64,000 nucleotides of DNA from an uncultured Methylophaga sp. (GCA_913055695.1 CAJXKF010000001.1:266354-330353), one strand, 5' to 3'. Shown: positions 8,796 through 17,764, numbered from the stretch's first letter. The notes: generated by a model from the letters alone, not told the origin. Numbers and translations are program-made.

Positions 8796-9659
8796 TTAAT
8801 CGGCATCCCTTAAATACTTTGATAACAAGGTATCAACAGAAATGATCAGACTTAGTGCCACGATGAATAAGAACAATCCTGCAAAGTCATGCAGATAGGA
8901 TTGCCCAACCGCATCGCCAAAGTAATAAGTTACAAGGATCAATGCCAATACCCGTGTCACATTAGCGGTAAAAGAAATAGGAATAATGGCCAGAGCCAGC
9001 AGGCAATTTCGCAAAAATGAGTCATGCTTCACTAAATGCAGATACAACAAGCCCAGTGCTTCCAGTGAAATGAGTGTTTGCAGGCCGGCACAGGCATCGG
9101 CCACGAGCAACTGATATTGGCCCACATACAGCACCACGCCATTACGCGCCACCGGATAGTCAAACCAATAGAGTATGGATTCAGCAACATAAGACACCGC
9201 AATTTTCATCGGCAAGGTAACAGCGTCAATGATAAAACCGGGTATCGGCAGCAAAAATAAAAGAAAAAATATCGGGAACCACAAGGAGAACAGGGTTCTC
9301 ATTCCCCTCGTCATCAGAATAAGACCAATGACAACAGGCAACAGCGAGCCGGCATCAAAAATCAGAATATCCTGTGACCGGCCCAGCAGATAGATAAGCA
9401 GGCCTGCTGCAAAAAAGACCGAGCCGAGTATAGGGTATGGCCTGTCCCCGTTGTCACTCAGCAATAGAGCACGCTGCTGCCAGAATAAAAACAGGCTGAT
9501 GAGCAGTACAAAAGGGCCATGCGCATGGTCATCGGTCTGCCAGAGCCTGTCTGAAAGGTTGATAAAGGTAGGCAGATACATGGCCAACAAGCCAAAAACA
9601 ATGAATATCCATTTCAGATATTCATTGTTTTGTGGATATGAAAAAAGTCTTGTTGCCAT
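8796..9659 (-). CDS. xrtB: Exosortase B (XrtB/EpsH), PEP-CTERM protein-sorting transpeptidase
   Basis: A 287-residue integral membrane protein with about eight hydrophobic segments. The exosortase catalytic triad is complete: Cys190 in 'ADACAGLQTL', Arg236 in 'NVTRVLALI' and His257 in 'YLHDFAG'. The 'LLPIPGFI' loop in the middle is also typical. Exosortases recognise C-terminal PEP-CTERM signals at the periplasmic face of the inner membrane and cleave or transfer the protein. The assignment to subtype B rests on the surrounding epsB-D-L-E-F-G-I gene set of the methanolan type. Its probable substrate is encoded immediately upstream (9802-10311), beyond a strong hairpin terminator. Confidence 0.92.
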   Translation of the reverse strand: MATRLFSYPQNNEYLKWIFIVFGLLAMYLPTFINLSDRLWQTDDHAHGPFVLLISLFLFWQQRALLLSDNGDRPYPILGSVFFAAGLLIYLLGRSQDILIFDAGSLLPVVIGLILMTRGMRTLFSLWFPIFFLLFLLPIPGFIIDAVTLPMKIAVSYVAESILYWFDYPVARNGVVLYVGQYQLLVADACAGLQTLISLEALGLLYLHLVKHDSFLRNCLLALAIIPISFTANVTRVLALILVTYYFGDAVGQSYLHDFAGLFLFIVALSLIISVDTLLSKYLRDAD

Positions 9660-9742
9660 ATATCAGCTCAAGTTTTCAATTTATGATTAATAAATACTTA
9701 TTCAAGAGGCACGGACCAAACCTCAGGCCCGTGCTGTGAAAT

Positions 9743-9769
9743 AAAAAAGGCGAACGAGTCGCCTTTTTT
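9743..9769. terminator. Bidirectional rho-independent terminator between the PEP-CTERM gene and xrtB
   Basis: A perfect 11-bp stem (AAAAAAGGCGA / TCGCCTTTTTT) around a 5-base loop, with A and T tracts that make it work on either strand. It lies 33 bp after the PEP-CTERM gene stop and 84 bp before the xrtB start. A weaker GCACGG/CCGTGC dyad lies on its xrtB-proximal side. It should end or attenuate transcription inside the eps gene string. Confidence 0.85.
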
Positions 9770-9801
9770 ATTGTTAAATCCTTGTCTCATGTGACTTCGC
9801 A

Positions 9802-10311
9802 TCACACAAATTGACGACGACGGTTACTCATAAAGCCAACCAGGCCAAAGCCCGCCATCATCAGCGCCAGCGTGCTTGGTTCCGGCACTGGAGACACTGA
9901 AGAGGACAGGGTATATGACCCTTCATTCAGTACTTGCGCATCGACCTGCAACAGATAGGTATCAGGTGACAGATCAGCAAAAGTCACTGAACCGTCTTCA
10001 CCATTGCCAATAGTCTCTTCAACGCCACCAGGTCCAATCAAACTGAAGTTGAGACTGCCTTCACCGCCATCCGGGCCATCAGTGCTAATGTCGAATGTGA
10101 CATTCTGAGCCGTGGGCACGGTGAAAGCATAAAAGTTGGTGTATTCCGCCACGGTATCGGTATCATTTTCGAAATTAGCCACTACCGGTTCACCTGAAAA
10201 CTCGAAGGCCATCTCTTCTGTGGTGTATTCAGATGTGCCATCGAACTCTACGGCGGCATGTGCGAAAGGACTGATCAGTAAAAACAAACTCATTGCACAA
10301 TATTTCTTCAT
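9802..10311 (-). CDS. PEP-CTERM sorting domain-containing protein
   Basis: A 169-residue exported protein. It starts with a signal peptide ('MKKYCAMSLFLLISPFAHA', cleavage near residue 20) and ends with a full PEP-CTERM sorting signal: 'PVPEPSTLAL' at about 141-150, a hydrophobic helix, then the basic tail 'RRRQF'. The mature region (about 120 residues) is acidic, rich in Asp, Glu, Gly and Thr, and looks beta-stranded; I recognise no enzymatic motif. It is the obvious substrate for XrtB, probably a surface or matrix protein made with the polysaccharide. A strong Shine-Dalgarno (AGGAG) precedes the ATG, and a terminator follows the gene, which suggests it is expressed more strongly than the downstream genes. 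Confidence 0.9.
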   Translation of the reverse strand: MKKYCAMSLFLLISPFAHAAVEFDGTSEYTTEEMAFEFSGEPVVANFENDTDTVAEYTNFYAFTVPTAQNVTFDISTDGPDGGEGSLNFSLIGPGGVEETIGNGEDGSVTFADLSPDTYLLQVDAQVLNEGSYTLSSSVSPVPEPSTLALMMAGFGLVGFMSNRRRQFV

Positions 10312-10385
10312 CGCTATCTCCTCTTGTTGGTAGCAACGATATTGATCTTAATGATAGCCAGCACTTGAATATATGCTCCAATCCC

Positions 10386-11141
10386 CTAAAAATCCCTGAG
10401 TACAACACCCACGGTTTCCGCTTTTGCCACAGCAAATTGTTCCTTTAATGTTTCCAGCTCTCTGGTCTTGGTGACGTTCTTGCGAGCCACGATCACACCG
10501 CCTCCGACTTTGGAGGCAATCAGCTGTGCGTCGGAATAATCCAGGGCCGGAGGCGAGTCGATAAGAACGATATCGAATGCTCTCTCTGCTGCCGCCCAGA
10601 AACTATCTATCGACAACAACTCAAGCGGGTTGGGCAACTGGGGACCTGCAGGCAGTACATGCAGGTTCTCAAAGCCTCTAACCTTCTGAATATTGTTGCC
10701 TTCTGAACGCCGTGCCAGCAGATCGGAGAGGCCGTGAGTGTTATCCAGCCTGAACAAATCATGTTGTGCCGGTTTTCTGATATTGGCGTCAATAAGCAGG
10801 GTTTTATGGCCCATCTGTGAAAACAGAATAGACAGGTTTGCCACAGCCTGGCTGGCGCCCTCGTCTTCCCGGGTTGAAGTAAACAGCAGGCACTTATTGA
10901 CATCAAACCAGCGTAACAACAGCTGGGTTCTCAGTGCTCTGTATTCCTCGACCTCCTGTCCGTCCAGTGTGAAAGCGACAAAGACTTCAGGATCTATCGC
11001 GGCACTGTCGGGTGGCAGGATTCTGTATGTCAGTGCCCTGGCGTCAGACCTCATGAAATCTTCATCATTCGTGATAGATTGCTTGATATAGGAATCTGCT
11101 TTCATGAAATCCTCACCATCATTATTAATTGCTTTGTTCAT
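10386..11141 (-). CDS. epsG: EpsG-type chain-length tyrosine kinase homologue with degenerate P-loop
   Basis: A 251-residue P-loop protein of the BY-kinase/CpsD-EpsG group that normally pairs with a Wzz-type co-polymerase (here EpsF). Walker A' ('TLLIDANIR', 114-122) and Walker B ('IVLIDSPP', 191-198) are intact. The Walker A site at 89-98 reads STREDEGASQ, so the lysine (or the arginine I recall from EpsG relatives) and the following Ser/Thr are absent. The C-terminus ends 'VGVVLRDF' with no tyrosine cluster. ATP hydrolysis and autophosphorylation are therefore doubtful; it may act as a nucleotide-binding or scaffold partner. The N-terminus has a near-duplicate pair ('NDGEDFMKADS' and 'NDEDFMRSDAR'). 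The second ATG (11105) has a better ribosome site (GAGG) than the first, so translation may start there. Confidence 0.85.
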   Translation of the reverse strand: MNKAINNDGEDFMKADSYIKQSITNDEDFMRSDARALTYRILPPDSAAIDPEVFVAFTLDGQEVEEYRALRTQLLLRWFDVNKCLLFTSTREDEGASQAVANLSILFSQMGHKTLLIDANIRKPAQHDLFRLDNTHGLSDLLARRSEGNNIQKVRGFENLHVLPAGPQLPNPLELLSIDSFWAAAERAFDIVLIDSPPALDYSDAQLIASKVGGGVIVARKNVTKTRELETLKEQFAVAKAETVGVVLRDF

Positions 11142-11243
11142 ATCAATTGAACCTTTGTGCTAGCAAATGGGAGCCGGCCGGAGTAAGCAAGAATTTGCCA
11201 GTCCTTACCAGCAAGCAACGAGAGGATGAGCCAGGGCCAATCT

Positions 11244-12653
11244 TCAATGCTGGCTCAATAATTGGGTTTTCGGTGCCGGCAATGCTTTGTTTCGATAGCC
11301 TCTCTTTTTGAGTTCTCCTAATACAGGGATCGAGAGATCTTCTCTAGAACGCACACGAGGGTTGAGCAGTTCCAGCAATAACGCCGCACCGGCTGCCAGG
11401 AAAAAGCCCAACACCGCCGCCAGGAAAAGATTACGTTTCAAATTGGGAGAACTGGGAAACAGTGGCGGCTTGGCGCGGGTCAAGATAGAGACATCACTTT
11501 GATTGATGTTGCCTTCCATCGATGTCTGACTGAATCGCTCCAGCGCAGTATTCAGTGTTTGCTGTGCGCTCTCGACATCAAGCTGCAATACGGCTAACTC
11601 ATCACGCTGTTGATTCAGTTTCAGAATTTTTTGCTTCTGTTGCTGTACTGCAGCCTCCAGTTCCCTGACTCTCTCGTCTGAAAGGCTGGCCGAGTTGGAC
11701 AGACCGCCTGTGACATTCTCAATCTCGCTTTGCAATTCCGCTCTCAGGTTACTTACTTCAGCTTGTGCAGCCTGGTATTTGGGATGATTGACAGCATAAC
11801 GCTGTCTCAGCTTGGCCAGATTCGCTTCAGCACTGTTCAATTCTGCTTTCATGTTCTGAATCAGCGGATTGGTCAGAATATCCGGATTCTTTTCAATGCT
11901 TTCAGCAGTGTTTGCTTCATTACTGCGAGAATTGGAATCCAGTGCGTCTGCCTGGGCTGCAACCAATTCCTGTGAAAGTTGTTCCAGCTTCGAGTTCTCA
12001 ACATCCCAACGCTCTTCCAGCGCCACAATGCCTTTTTCACTCTGGTACTCGCTGAGTTTTTTCTCAGCCGCGATCACATCCTCCCTGTAGCTGGCGAGCC
12101 GCTCACTGAACCACTCTGCTGCCTCCATGGAGGGCTCAACTTTCAGTTTCAGGTTGGTATCGACATAAGCATCGGCAAAAGCATTAGCCACCGTGGCCAC
12201 AAATTGTGGATCCGTGCCTTTATAGCCGACTTCTATCACATTGCTCTGCTCGGACGGCCGAATGATAAGTTTCTTCTGCAGCACACCGGCTAACCAATCT
12301 TTGATGTTAACGTTTTTATTTACATTTTCAGCATCACTGGTCACCTGCTCGAATGCCTCAATAGCAAAACGGGTTTCATCCAGCTTCAACTCATCGACTA
12401 CTTTCAGAGCAACATTCTGGCTGGAAATAATATCAACCTGAGTTGCCATATAACTGGGTGCCAGCTGAGCGGGCATTGTGGTCCCTGTCACCGGGTCCGT
12501 GCCCTTGTAATTAATGATCAGGGACGAGCTTGCCTGATAGTTTTTTGGCAGGACCAGGGTGACAGCCGCCGCCGCCATGACCGTCAAGGCAAATACCAGT
12601 ATGACGAGCAGCCGGCGTGCCAGCAGAATTGTGATCAGCTGATTTAAGCTCAT
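11244..12653 (-). CDS. epsF: Chain-length determinant protein EpsF (Wzz-type polysaccharide co-polymerase)
   Basis: A 469-residue inner-membrane protein. It has an N-terminal cytoplasmic stub and membrane helix (around 15-35, 'LLVILVFALTVMAAAAVTLVL'), a long periplasmic region rich in coiled coil (around 170-375) and a second membrane helix near 405-425 containing a 'FPSSPNLKRNLFLAAVLGFF' stretch, as in Wzz/GNVR proteins. It controls chain length and couples the polymerase to the outer-membrane EpsE channel. The C-terminal cytoplasmic tail would contact EpsG. The gene follows epsE by 10 bp. Confidence 0.92.
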   Translation of the reverse strand: MSLNQLITILLARRLLVILVFALTVMAAAAVTLVLPKNYQASSSLIINYKGTDPVTGTTMPAQLAPSYMATQVDIISSQNVALKVVDELKLDETRFAIEAFEQVTSDAENVNKNVNIKDWLAGVLQKKLIIRPSEQSNVIEVGYKGTDPQFVATVANAFADAYVDTNLKLKVEPSMEAAEWFSERLASYREDVIAAEKKLSEYQSEKGIVALEERWDVENSKLEQLSQELVAAQADALDSNSRSNEANTAESIEKNPDILTNPLIQNMKAELNSAEANLAKLRQRYAVNHPKYQAAQAEVSNLRAELQSEIENVTGGLSNSASLSDERVRELEAAVQQQKQKILKLNQQRDELAVLQLDVESAQQTLNTALERFSQTSMEGNINQSDVSILTRAKPPLFPSSPNLKRNLFLAAVLGFFLAAGAALLLELLNPRVRSREDLSIPVLGELKKRGYRNKALPAPKTQLLSQH

Positions 12654-12663
12654 TGAATGATCC

Positions 12664-13686
12664 TTAGAAGAATGCTTCTTTTACGTGGATAACATCATCT
12701 TTCTGGAGGGTTGTTGTGCCGTCTACCTCATGAGTCACGAATTGACCCTCCGCATTTTTTCTTTTCAGCGTCAGACCATTTTCAGTACCCCGTGAAGACA
12801 GCCCGCCACCAATGGCGAGCGCCTGATAGACAGTCATACCTTTTTCGTAGCGGTAAGCTCCGCTGTTATTCACTTCGCCGTAAATATAAAACTTCGGCTC
12901 ACGGGGCACATAAATGACATCGCCCTCCTGCACAGACAGGTTTTGACCTGCATCCTGAGCAGTGAACATCTCGTTCAGATTAATCACATATTTTTTACTC
13001 TCACTGTCCGGCTGATTCGAAGTCAAGGTCACTTCATCACTGCCTGTAGCCGAGATCCCTCCAGCCAGGGCAATAAAGTCGGATACTGTGGTCGCTTCAT
13101 CAGTGATGGGATATTTACCTGGATTATTGACCGCGCCCAGCACTGATACCTGTAAGCCGTGAACGTAGATGATATCGCCAGGTGAAACCATGACGTCTGG
13201 GCGAGTCCCGTTCAGAATCTCCGTCAGATTGAGTTTCTTTTTATCCGCAGAGTCTGCGTTCTTAGAGATAATAGACACCGAATCTGAGCCCAGTTGTGTG
13301 ATTCCTCCCGCCAGCGCCAAGGCGTCTGTGAGGGTGACTTCTCTGTGAAGCGGGATTCTTTTGGGCTTTGTCACATTACCCAGGATTGAAACTTGCTGAC
13401 TAAGGAATTCAGTCACCAGGATATTGACCTGGGGGTTTCTCAGAAAGCCTTGTTTTTCCAGCTCTCTGGCAATCGTTTTTTCTGTTTCCGGTACTGATTT
13501 ACCGGCCACACTGACTTCCCCAATCAGCGGAAAATTGATGGTGTCATCACTGGTCACCCTGGTCTCTGTAGTGAGATCCGGATTGTCATAGACAGTGATC
13601 CGAAGCATGTCGCCGGCCCCCAACTGGTTGGCGGCTAAAAGCTGAGTCGATATGCACAATAAAAATGTCAGTATTAATGTTTTCAT
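12664..13686 (-). CDS. epsE: Polysaccharide export protein EpsE (Wza family, SLBB domains)
   Basis: A 340-residue periplasmic/outer-membrane protein. A signal peptide ('MKTLILTFLLCISTQLLAA') precedes the export domain ('LGAGDMLRITVYDNPDLTTETRVTSDDTI') and three successive SLBB-like segments ('VSILGNVTKPKRIPL', 'VSVLGAVNNPGKYPI', 'FYIYGEVNNSGAYRY'). Family members form the outer-membrane polysaccharide channel with EpsF. There is no lipobox cysteine at the signal cleavage site, so unlike Wza it is probably not a lipoprotein. It is preceded by epsL and followed by epsF with short gaps. Confidence 0.92.
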   Translation of the reverse strand: MKTLILTFLLCISTQLLAANQLGAGDMLRITVYDNPDLTTETRVTSDDTINFPLIGEVSVAGKSVPETEKTIARELEKQGFLRNPQVNILVTEFLSQQVSILGNVTKPKRIPLHREVTLTDALALAGGITQLGSDSVSIISKNADSADKKKLNLTEILNGTRPDVMVSPGDIIYVHGLQVSVLGAVNNPGKYPITDEATTVSDFIALAGGISATGSDEVTLTSNQPDSESKKYVINLNEMFTAQDAGQNLSVQEGDVIYVPREPKFYIYGEVNNSGAYRYEKGMTVYQALAIGGGLSSRGTENGLTLKRKNAEGQFVTHEVDGTTTLQKDDVIHVKEAFF

Positions 13687-13720
13687 AATGAACTCGTCTT
13701 TGTTTGGTTGAAAGGTCAGA

Positions 13721-14941
13721 TTACATTCTGATAGTGGCGGTCAAACTGAAGATGTCGGCATCGAAATCATCCAGAGGCACCGAAGAATCCCGTTGCATCC
13801 GGTTATAACCGGCCGTGAAATCAATGTTTCGATGTGGCTCGTAGTTCAGACTGAAAGACAGACTGTTATTGTCATCTTCACGCTGGGCAACCGGGCCGAT
13901 AACAAAGCCCGGGTTGTCCAGGTCTTCCCGGGATTCTCTTCTGTACTTCGCTTGAAAGGTCAGCTTTGAGGTCGGCAGCCAGGACAGTTCGAGACTTTGT
14001 CCAAAATGCTCGCTGACACTGGCCTGCAAATCATCTCTGGGATAAGTTTCATCAAATACCGACAGCTTGAGCCGGGTTTTAACCGATGGTTTGTAAGTCA
14101 TGCTGACACGCTTATCCACAGCGTCATAATCGCGCTCTGAGACATTGTCATATTCGCGTTCCACATAAGCTGTTTGCATCTGGAAGCTGGTTTTAACGCT
14201 GTACTGCCACTTGAGGTTAATGGCAGCCTTGTTCTCGCTGTAGCCATCATCCAGTGTGCTGACTTCGGTGACAGAACGATTGGGATATTTGCCATCTTCC
14301 TGTGTCAGCTTGAAACCAAGACGACTGCCTTTCGGCGTTAAATAATCCAGCCCGAGTCCCACCGTACGGTTTTTGAAATCACCGATTCTCTGAATGGCCG
14401 CATCATATTCCAGCTCATTTTCAATGTAGGAAAAGCCGGTCTGCCATCTGGGATGAAATAGATAGTTCATATTAAAGAACCTGCTCTGCTGGTCCCTTAA
14501 ATTGCCGGATAATCCCCTAATGTCATTAAAACTGGCCAGTGCCCGGTTGAATACCTGCCCGATATTACCGCTCACTTGATTCCCCAGCTGATAATTCCAT
14601 TGGGTTTTCAGGTAACGTCCCTGATAATCCAGCGAATTAAAACGGTTGTAGTCGTTATCACTCACCGCTGCCCTGACCACGACCTGCTGTCTGGAATACT
14701 TCCAGTCCACATTCAAACCCAGCAGATTTTTTCTCAATGTGTCTGATCGCCCCCGCACACCGCCTATTCTTGCCGGATTGTCATCATCGATTCTGAGCAG
14801 GTTGGAGTCATAAACAATGCTGCTACTGTAGTAAGGGGTAAAAGTATCGCCCTCAGCCGCCTGGGCCTGCCCCATCAGTGCCACTGATGAGCTCAGCATC
14901 ACTATCGCGGTTCTGATTGCGTCTTTATTGAGGCGGTGCAT
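13721..14941 (-). CDS. epsL: EpsL-type outer-membrane beta-barrel exopolysaccharide protein
   Basis: A protein of about 406 residues with a signal peptide ending 'GQAQA', then repeating amphipathic beta-strands rich in alternating aromatic residues ('WNYQLGNQVSGNIGQVF', 'TGFSYIENELEYDAA') and a C-terminal strand ending 'LTATIRM'. This is the pattern of the exosortase B-associated EpsL family, predicted outer-membrane barrels of unknown exact role that may help export or anchor the polymer. An upstream GTG at 14947 is possible, but the ATG at 14941 directly follows the epsD stop. Expression is coupled to epsD by the near-overlap. Confidence 0.87.
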   Translation of the reverse strand: MHRLNKDAIRTAIVMLSSSVALMGQAQAAEGDTFTPYYSSSIVYDSNLLRIDDDNPARIGGVRGRSDTLRKNLLGLNVDWKYSRQQVVVRAAVSDNDYNRFNSLDYQGRYLKTQWNYQLGNQVSGNIGQVFNRALASFNDIRGLSGNLRDQQSRFFNMNYLFHPRWQTGFSYIENELEYDAAIQRIGDFKNRTVGLGLDYLTPKGSRLGFKLTQEDGKYPNRSVTEVSTLDDGYSENKAAINLKWQYSVKTSFQMQTAYVEREYDNVSERDYDAVDKRVSMTYKPSVKTRLKLSVFDETYPRDDLQASVSEHFGQSLELSWLPTSKLTFQAKYRRESREDLDNPGFVIGPVAQREDDNNSLSFSLNYEPHRNIDFTAGYNRMQRDSSVPLDDFDADIFSLTATIRM

Positions 14942-14943
14942 GA

Positions 14944-15864
14944 TCACTCAATCCCCTGCAGACCTTTCTCGATATATGACGCTTCTGGCATCTCCGTTGT
15001 TACGGGTTCTGAAGGCTCTACCGCTGCATTGCGCGTCTCAGGTTCAAACCCCTTGCTGTATTCGATCAGGGCGGCGCTTTTAAGGGAACTCACGGTTTGC
15101 TGTATCTGTGAGGTTTGCTGCTGCTTCTGTAGATGCTGTCTGATAGCAGGCGCTGCCATTTCCAGCTCGACGGGCTGCAACTGCTTATCTTCTACTTCAA
15201 TAACGACAAAGCCATCATCCAGGGTCAGAAAACCGACCTGCCCAACATCCAGTGTGGACAGGGGCTTAAGCAGGTTCTGAGAAATATTTTCAGATGTTTT
15301 GGCTTGCGTCAGCAGGCTGTAGGGTATCGATTTTTGCTGCAGCCAGCTGGTGAAATCCTCTAAAGATTCGGTTTGCCTGACTTTGTTCTCGACGGCTTCG
15401 AAATTGTCGATATCAGACTCTACCGTAACCTGTTCGTAGACAAACAGTTTCCTGTTGGCAAACAAGTCGGTGTTGGCCGCATAGTATTTTTTTATGTCTT
15501 CTTCCGTAATTGATGGGCTGATGGTCGCTATTTGCTGCAGATAGGCAGAAGCCAGCACACGACGCTTGGCTGCTTCCATGGCCTGCATGACATAGGGCTC
15601 GCGATCCAGGTCGGCTTTCTCGGCCTCCTGCTCCATCAGTGTCTGAATGATCATATTATTCAGTACCGCTGTCTGCAGGGCCTCCTTGTCAGCATTAAGC
15701 GCTTTCTCTCCCATGGCGCCAATCGCCAGGTTGAGCTGATGTACGGTAATTTCCTGATCATTCACTTTTGCCGCGACCTGCGTATTCTCTTTGGGTGCGG
15801 AGTCAGAACAACCGGCCAAAGCTGCAATGAGTAGAACCGGTAACACTTTGTAAACATGTCTCAT
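14944..15864 (-). CDS. epsD: EpsD-family peptidyl-prolyl isomerase-like lipoprotein
   Basis: A protein of about 306 residues. The start is a textbook lipoprotein signal ('MRHVYKVLPVLLIAALAGC'). It is followed by a SurA/PpiD-like N-terminal helical domain ('AAKVNDQEITVHQLNLAIG', 'VLNNMIIQTLMEQEAEKADL') and a parvulin-like region ending 'LKPLSTLDVGQVGFLTLDDGFVVIEVEDKQ'. EpsD proteins are tied to XrtB polysaccharide loci, and a chaperone role for EpsL or EpsE in the periplasm is the natural inference. The ATG at 15864 is chosen over 15891 because the lipobox spacing is ideal and AGAGGA lies upstream. Confidence 0.88.
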   Translation of the reverse strand: MRHVYKVLPVLLIAALAGCSDSAPKENTQVAAKVNDQEITVHQLNLAIGAMGEKALNADKEALQTAVLNNMIIQTLMEQEAEKADLDREPYVMQAMEAAKRRVLASAYLQQIATISPSITEEDIKKYYAANTDLFANRKLFVYEQVTVESDIDNFEAVENKVRQTESLEDFTSWLQQKSIPYSLLTQAKTSENISQNLLKPLSTLDVGQVGFLTLDDGFVVIEVEDKQLQPVELEMAAPAIRQHLQKQQQTSQIQQTVSSLKSAALIEYSKGFEPETRNAAVEPSEPVTTEMPEASYIEKGLQGIE

Positions 15865-16006
15865 CAGCTGATGTCCTCTGTGTTTTCTCATTATTTAGCC
15901 TGCTTCTTAATGGATAGTAAGGTCATAAAAAAACAGTGATTATTTCCTGAAGATTTATCTGAAAGGGTTCCGACACACGACCAAAGCCTGTCTGATTGAA
16001 AGCTTG

Positions 16007-16369
16007 TCATCGTCTCAATGACTGCAACTGATAAAGCACCAGCCCTGTGAATCCGATAGCACTGACATCCGTCAGTAAATCTATGGGATCAGCCTCTCGC
16101 CCAGGCAGGAAAAGTTGATAAACTTCATCCGCTAAGGCAATCAGCGCAGCAATCAGAACCGCCACACGGTGTTTATTGGTACCGGTTAATGAGATCCAGA
16201 GCAGCAGGGTAATCATGCTATAAGCCACAGCATGAGCTAATTTATCGTAGGGTTTTTCCAGTAGATCGATCATTTCCGGTCTGGCACCGCCGATGAGCAG
16301 GCTTCCGACAATGACACTGACCATCAATGCTGGCTTAGGACAGAACAACAGTTTGGGTTCAATAGGCAT
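16007..16369 (-). CDS. VanZ-like small membrane protein
   Basis: A protein of about 120 residues with four hydrophobic segments and the VanZ-family pattern: 'DKLAHAVAYSMITLLLW' (His on the second helix) and 'ALADEVYQLFLPGREADPIDLLTDVSAIG' between helices three and four. VanZ-like proteins are common in eps/XrtB loci between epsB and epsD; their function is unknown. The start overlaps the end of epsB by about 11 bases. The ATG at 16369 has AAGGG eight bases upstream; the ATG at 16375 is the alternative. The 140 bp between this stop and the epsD start lie upstream (to the right of) this gene's neighbour and show no clear signal. Confidence 0.75.
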   Translation of the reverse strand: MPIEPKLLFCPKPALMVSVIVGSLLIGGARPEMIDLLEKPYDKLAHAVAYSMITLLLWISLTGTNKHRVAVLIAALIALADEVYQLFLPGREADPIDLLTDVSAIGFTGLVLYQLQSLRR

Positions 16370-17741
16370 TTTCATCACCCTTGAAAACCACAATAACTGT
16401 TCTGAAAATAATCCATAAATCCAGGTAAAGGGACCAATGACGCAGATAATCCAGGTCATAGCGGATTCTGCTTTCCATTTTATCGAGCGTTTGTGTTTCC
16501 CCTCTGAAACCGTTGACCTGCGCCCAGCCGGTCACACCGGGCTTGACCATGTGCCTCACCATATAACCCTTGATAAGCTTCCGGTATTCCTCGTTATGTG
16601 ACACAGCATGAGGTCTGGGTCCGACGATACTCATCCGGCCCTGTAATACATTGATAAACTGCGGCAATTCATCGAGTGAGGTTTTCCGGATGAAATGACC
16701 GAACCTGGTGATGCGATCATCGTCCTTGGTAGCCTGTTTGACGAAAGATGCTTCCTTGTGAACCCGCATCGATCTGAATTTATAGACCAGAATCTTGTTA
16801 CCATCGACACCATAACGGTATTGCTTGAATAACACCGGCCCGGGGGAACTCAGCTTCACCCCGATGGCCAGCGCCAGCAGAACGGGCGAGATAAGGATAA
16901 GAATGATCGATGACAGCAGGATGTCACTGATGCGTTTGATGATGCCATTGACACCGATAAATGGTGACTCGCAAACACCGACGACAGGAACACCATTAAT
17001 CGAATCAATACGGGCCTGAATCATGTCATACAAAAACAGGTCCGGCAGGAAGTAGATAGACACCGTAGTGTCACGCAAGTCATCCAGCAACTGAAGAATT
17101 CTTGGCTGAGACGCCATTGGCAGAGCAATGTAGACATGATCAATCTTATTGTCTTTGCAATATGCCGCGACATCGCTCATCTCACCGAGTAAGGGTAGCT
17201 CTGACTCTCTGAGTACAGGCAACGCCGCCTGATTATCAAAAAAGCCCACGACCTCAATCATGCTCAAATCGTCGGCATTCACTCTGGATGCGAAATTACC
17301 CGCCAGCTCATTCACGCCGATAACGATCGCTTTCTTATTACCGGCTTTGATGAGTTGAATACTGCCGACGATCATCTTGATCACTATGCTGAAAATCAGC
17401 ACCATCAGTGGCGTTAACAGAACCCAGGTAAACACGACCTCTTCAGGGAAATACTTCAGTGTCTGGGTGCCATAACCCAGCAAAAAAAGCAGCGTCACGA
17501 TAATCAGCCAGGAAGACAACAGTCTTCTGGCAAAACGCGGAACCGAGGAGGTAATCCATTCGCCCGGATAGGTAATGACCAGAATCAGTAGCGACAGAAT
17601 GGTGTACTTCAGGTTCAGACTATCGCCATAAAACGTGGCTACCGCAACAAGCGTCATCACGGCCACGAGAGGCTCAATGACGTGCTTGAGTAAAGCAGTG
17701 ATTGAGAGATTACCTTGGGTAATTATGGGTAAACTTGCCAT
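16359..17741 (-). CDS. epsB: Undecaprenyl-phosphate sugar phosphotransferase EpsB (WcaJ/PglC-type)
   Basis: A 460-residue polyprenyl-glycosylphosphotransferase that starts repeat-unit synthesis by moving a sugar-1-phosphate to undecaprenyl phosphate. It has four or five N-terminal membrane helices (1-125), a Rossmann-like central domain ('KAIVIGVNELAGNFASRV', around 133-150), a fifth hydrophobic helix (around 275-300) and the catalytic domain with 'KFRSMRVHKEASF', 'RKTSLDELPQFINVLQGRMSIVGPRPHA' and 'KPGVTGWAQVNGFRGETQTLDKM'. The first sugar is probably glucose or galactose, by family precedent. It is the first structural gene after the response regulator. Confidence 0.93.
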   Translation of the reverse strand: MASLPIITQGNLSITALLKHVIEPLVAVMTLVAVATFYGDSLNLKYTILSLLILVITYPGEWITSSVPRFARRLLSSWLIIVTLLFLLGYGTQTLKYFPEEVVFTWVLLTPLMVLIFSIVIKMIVGSIQLIKAGNKKAIVIGVNELAGNFASRVNADDLSMIEVVGFFDNQAALPVLRESELPLLGEMSDVAAYCKDNKIDHVYIALPMASQPRILQLLDDLRDTTVSIYFLPDLFLYDMIQARIDSINGVPVVGVCESPFIGVNGIIKRISDILLSSIILILISPVLLALAIGVKLSSPGPVLFKQYRYGVDGNKILVYKFRSMRVHKEASFVKQATKDDDRITRFGHFIRKTSLDELPQFINVLQGRMSIVGPRPHAVSHNEEYRKLIKGYMVRHMVKPGVTGWAQVNGFRGETQTLDKMESRIRYDLDYLRHWSLYLDLWIIFRTVIVVFKGDENAY

Positions 17742-17764
17742 TCATGCATTCCTGTCGGGAGAGC

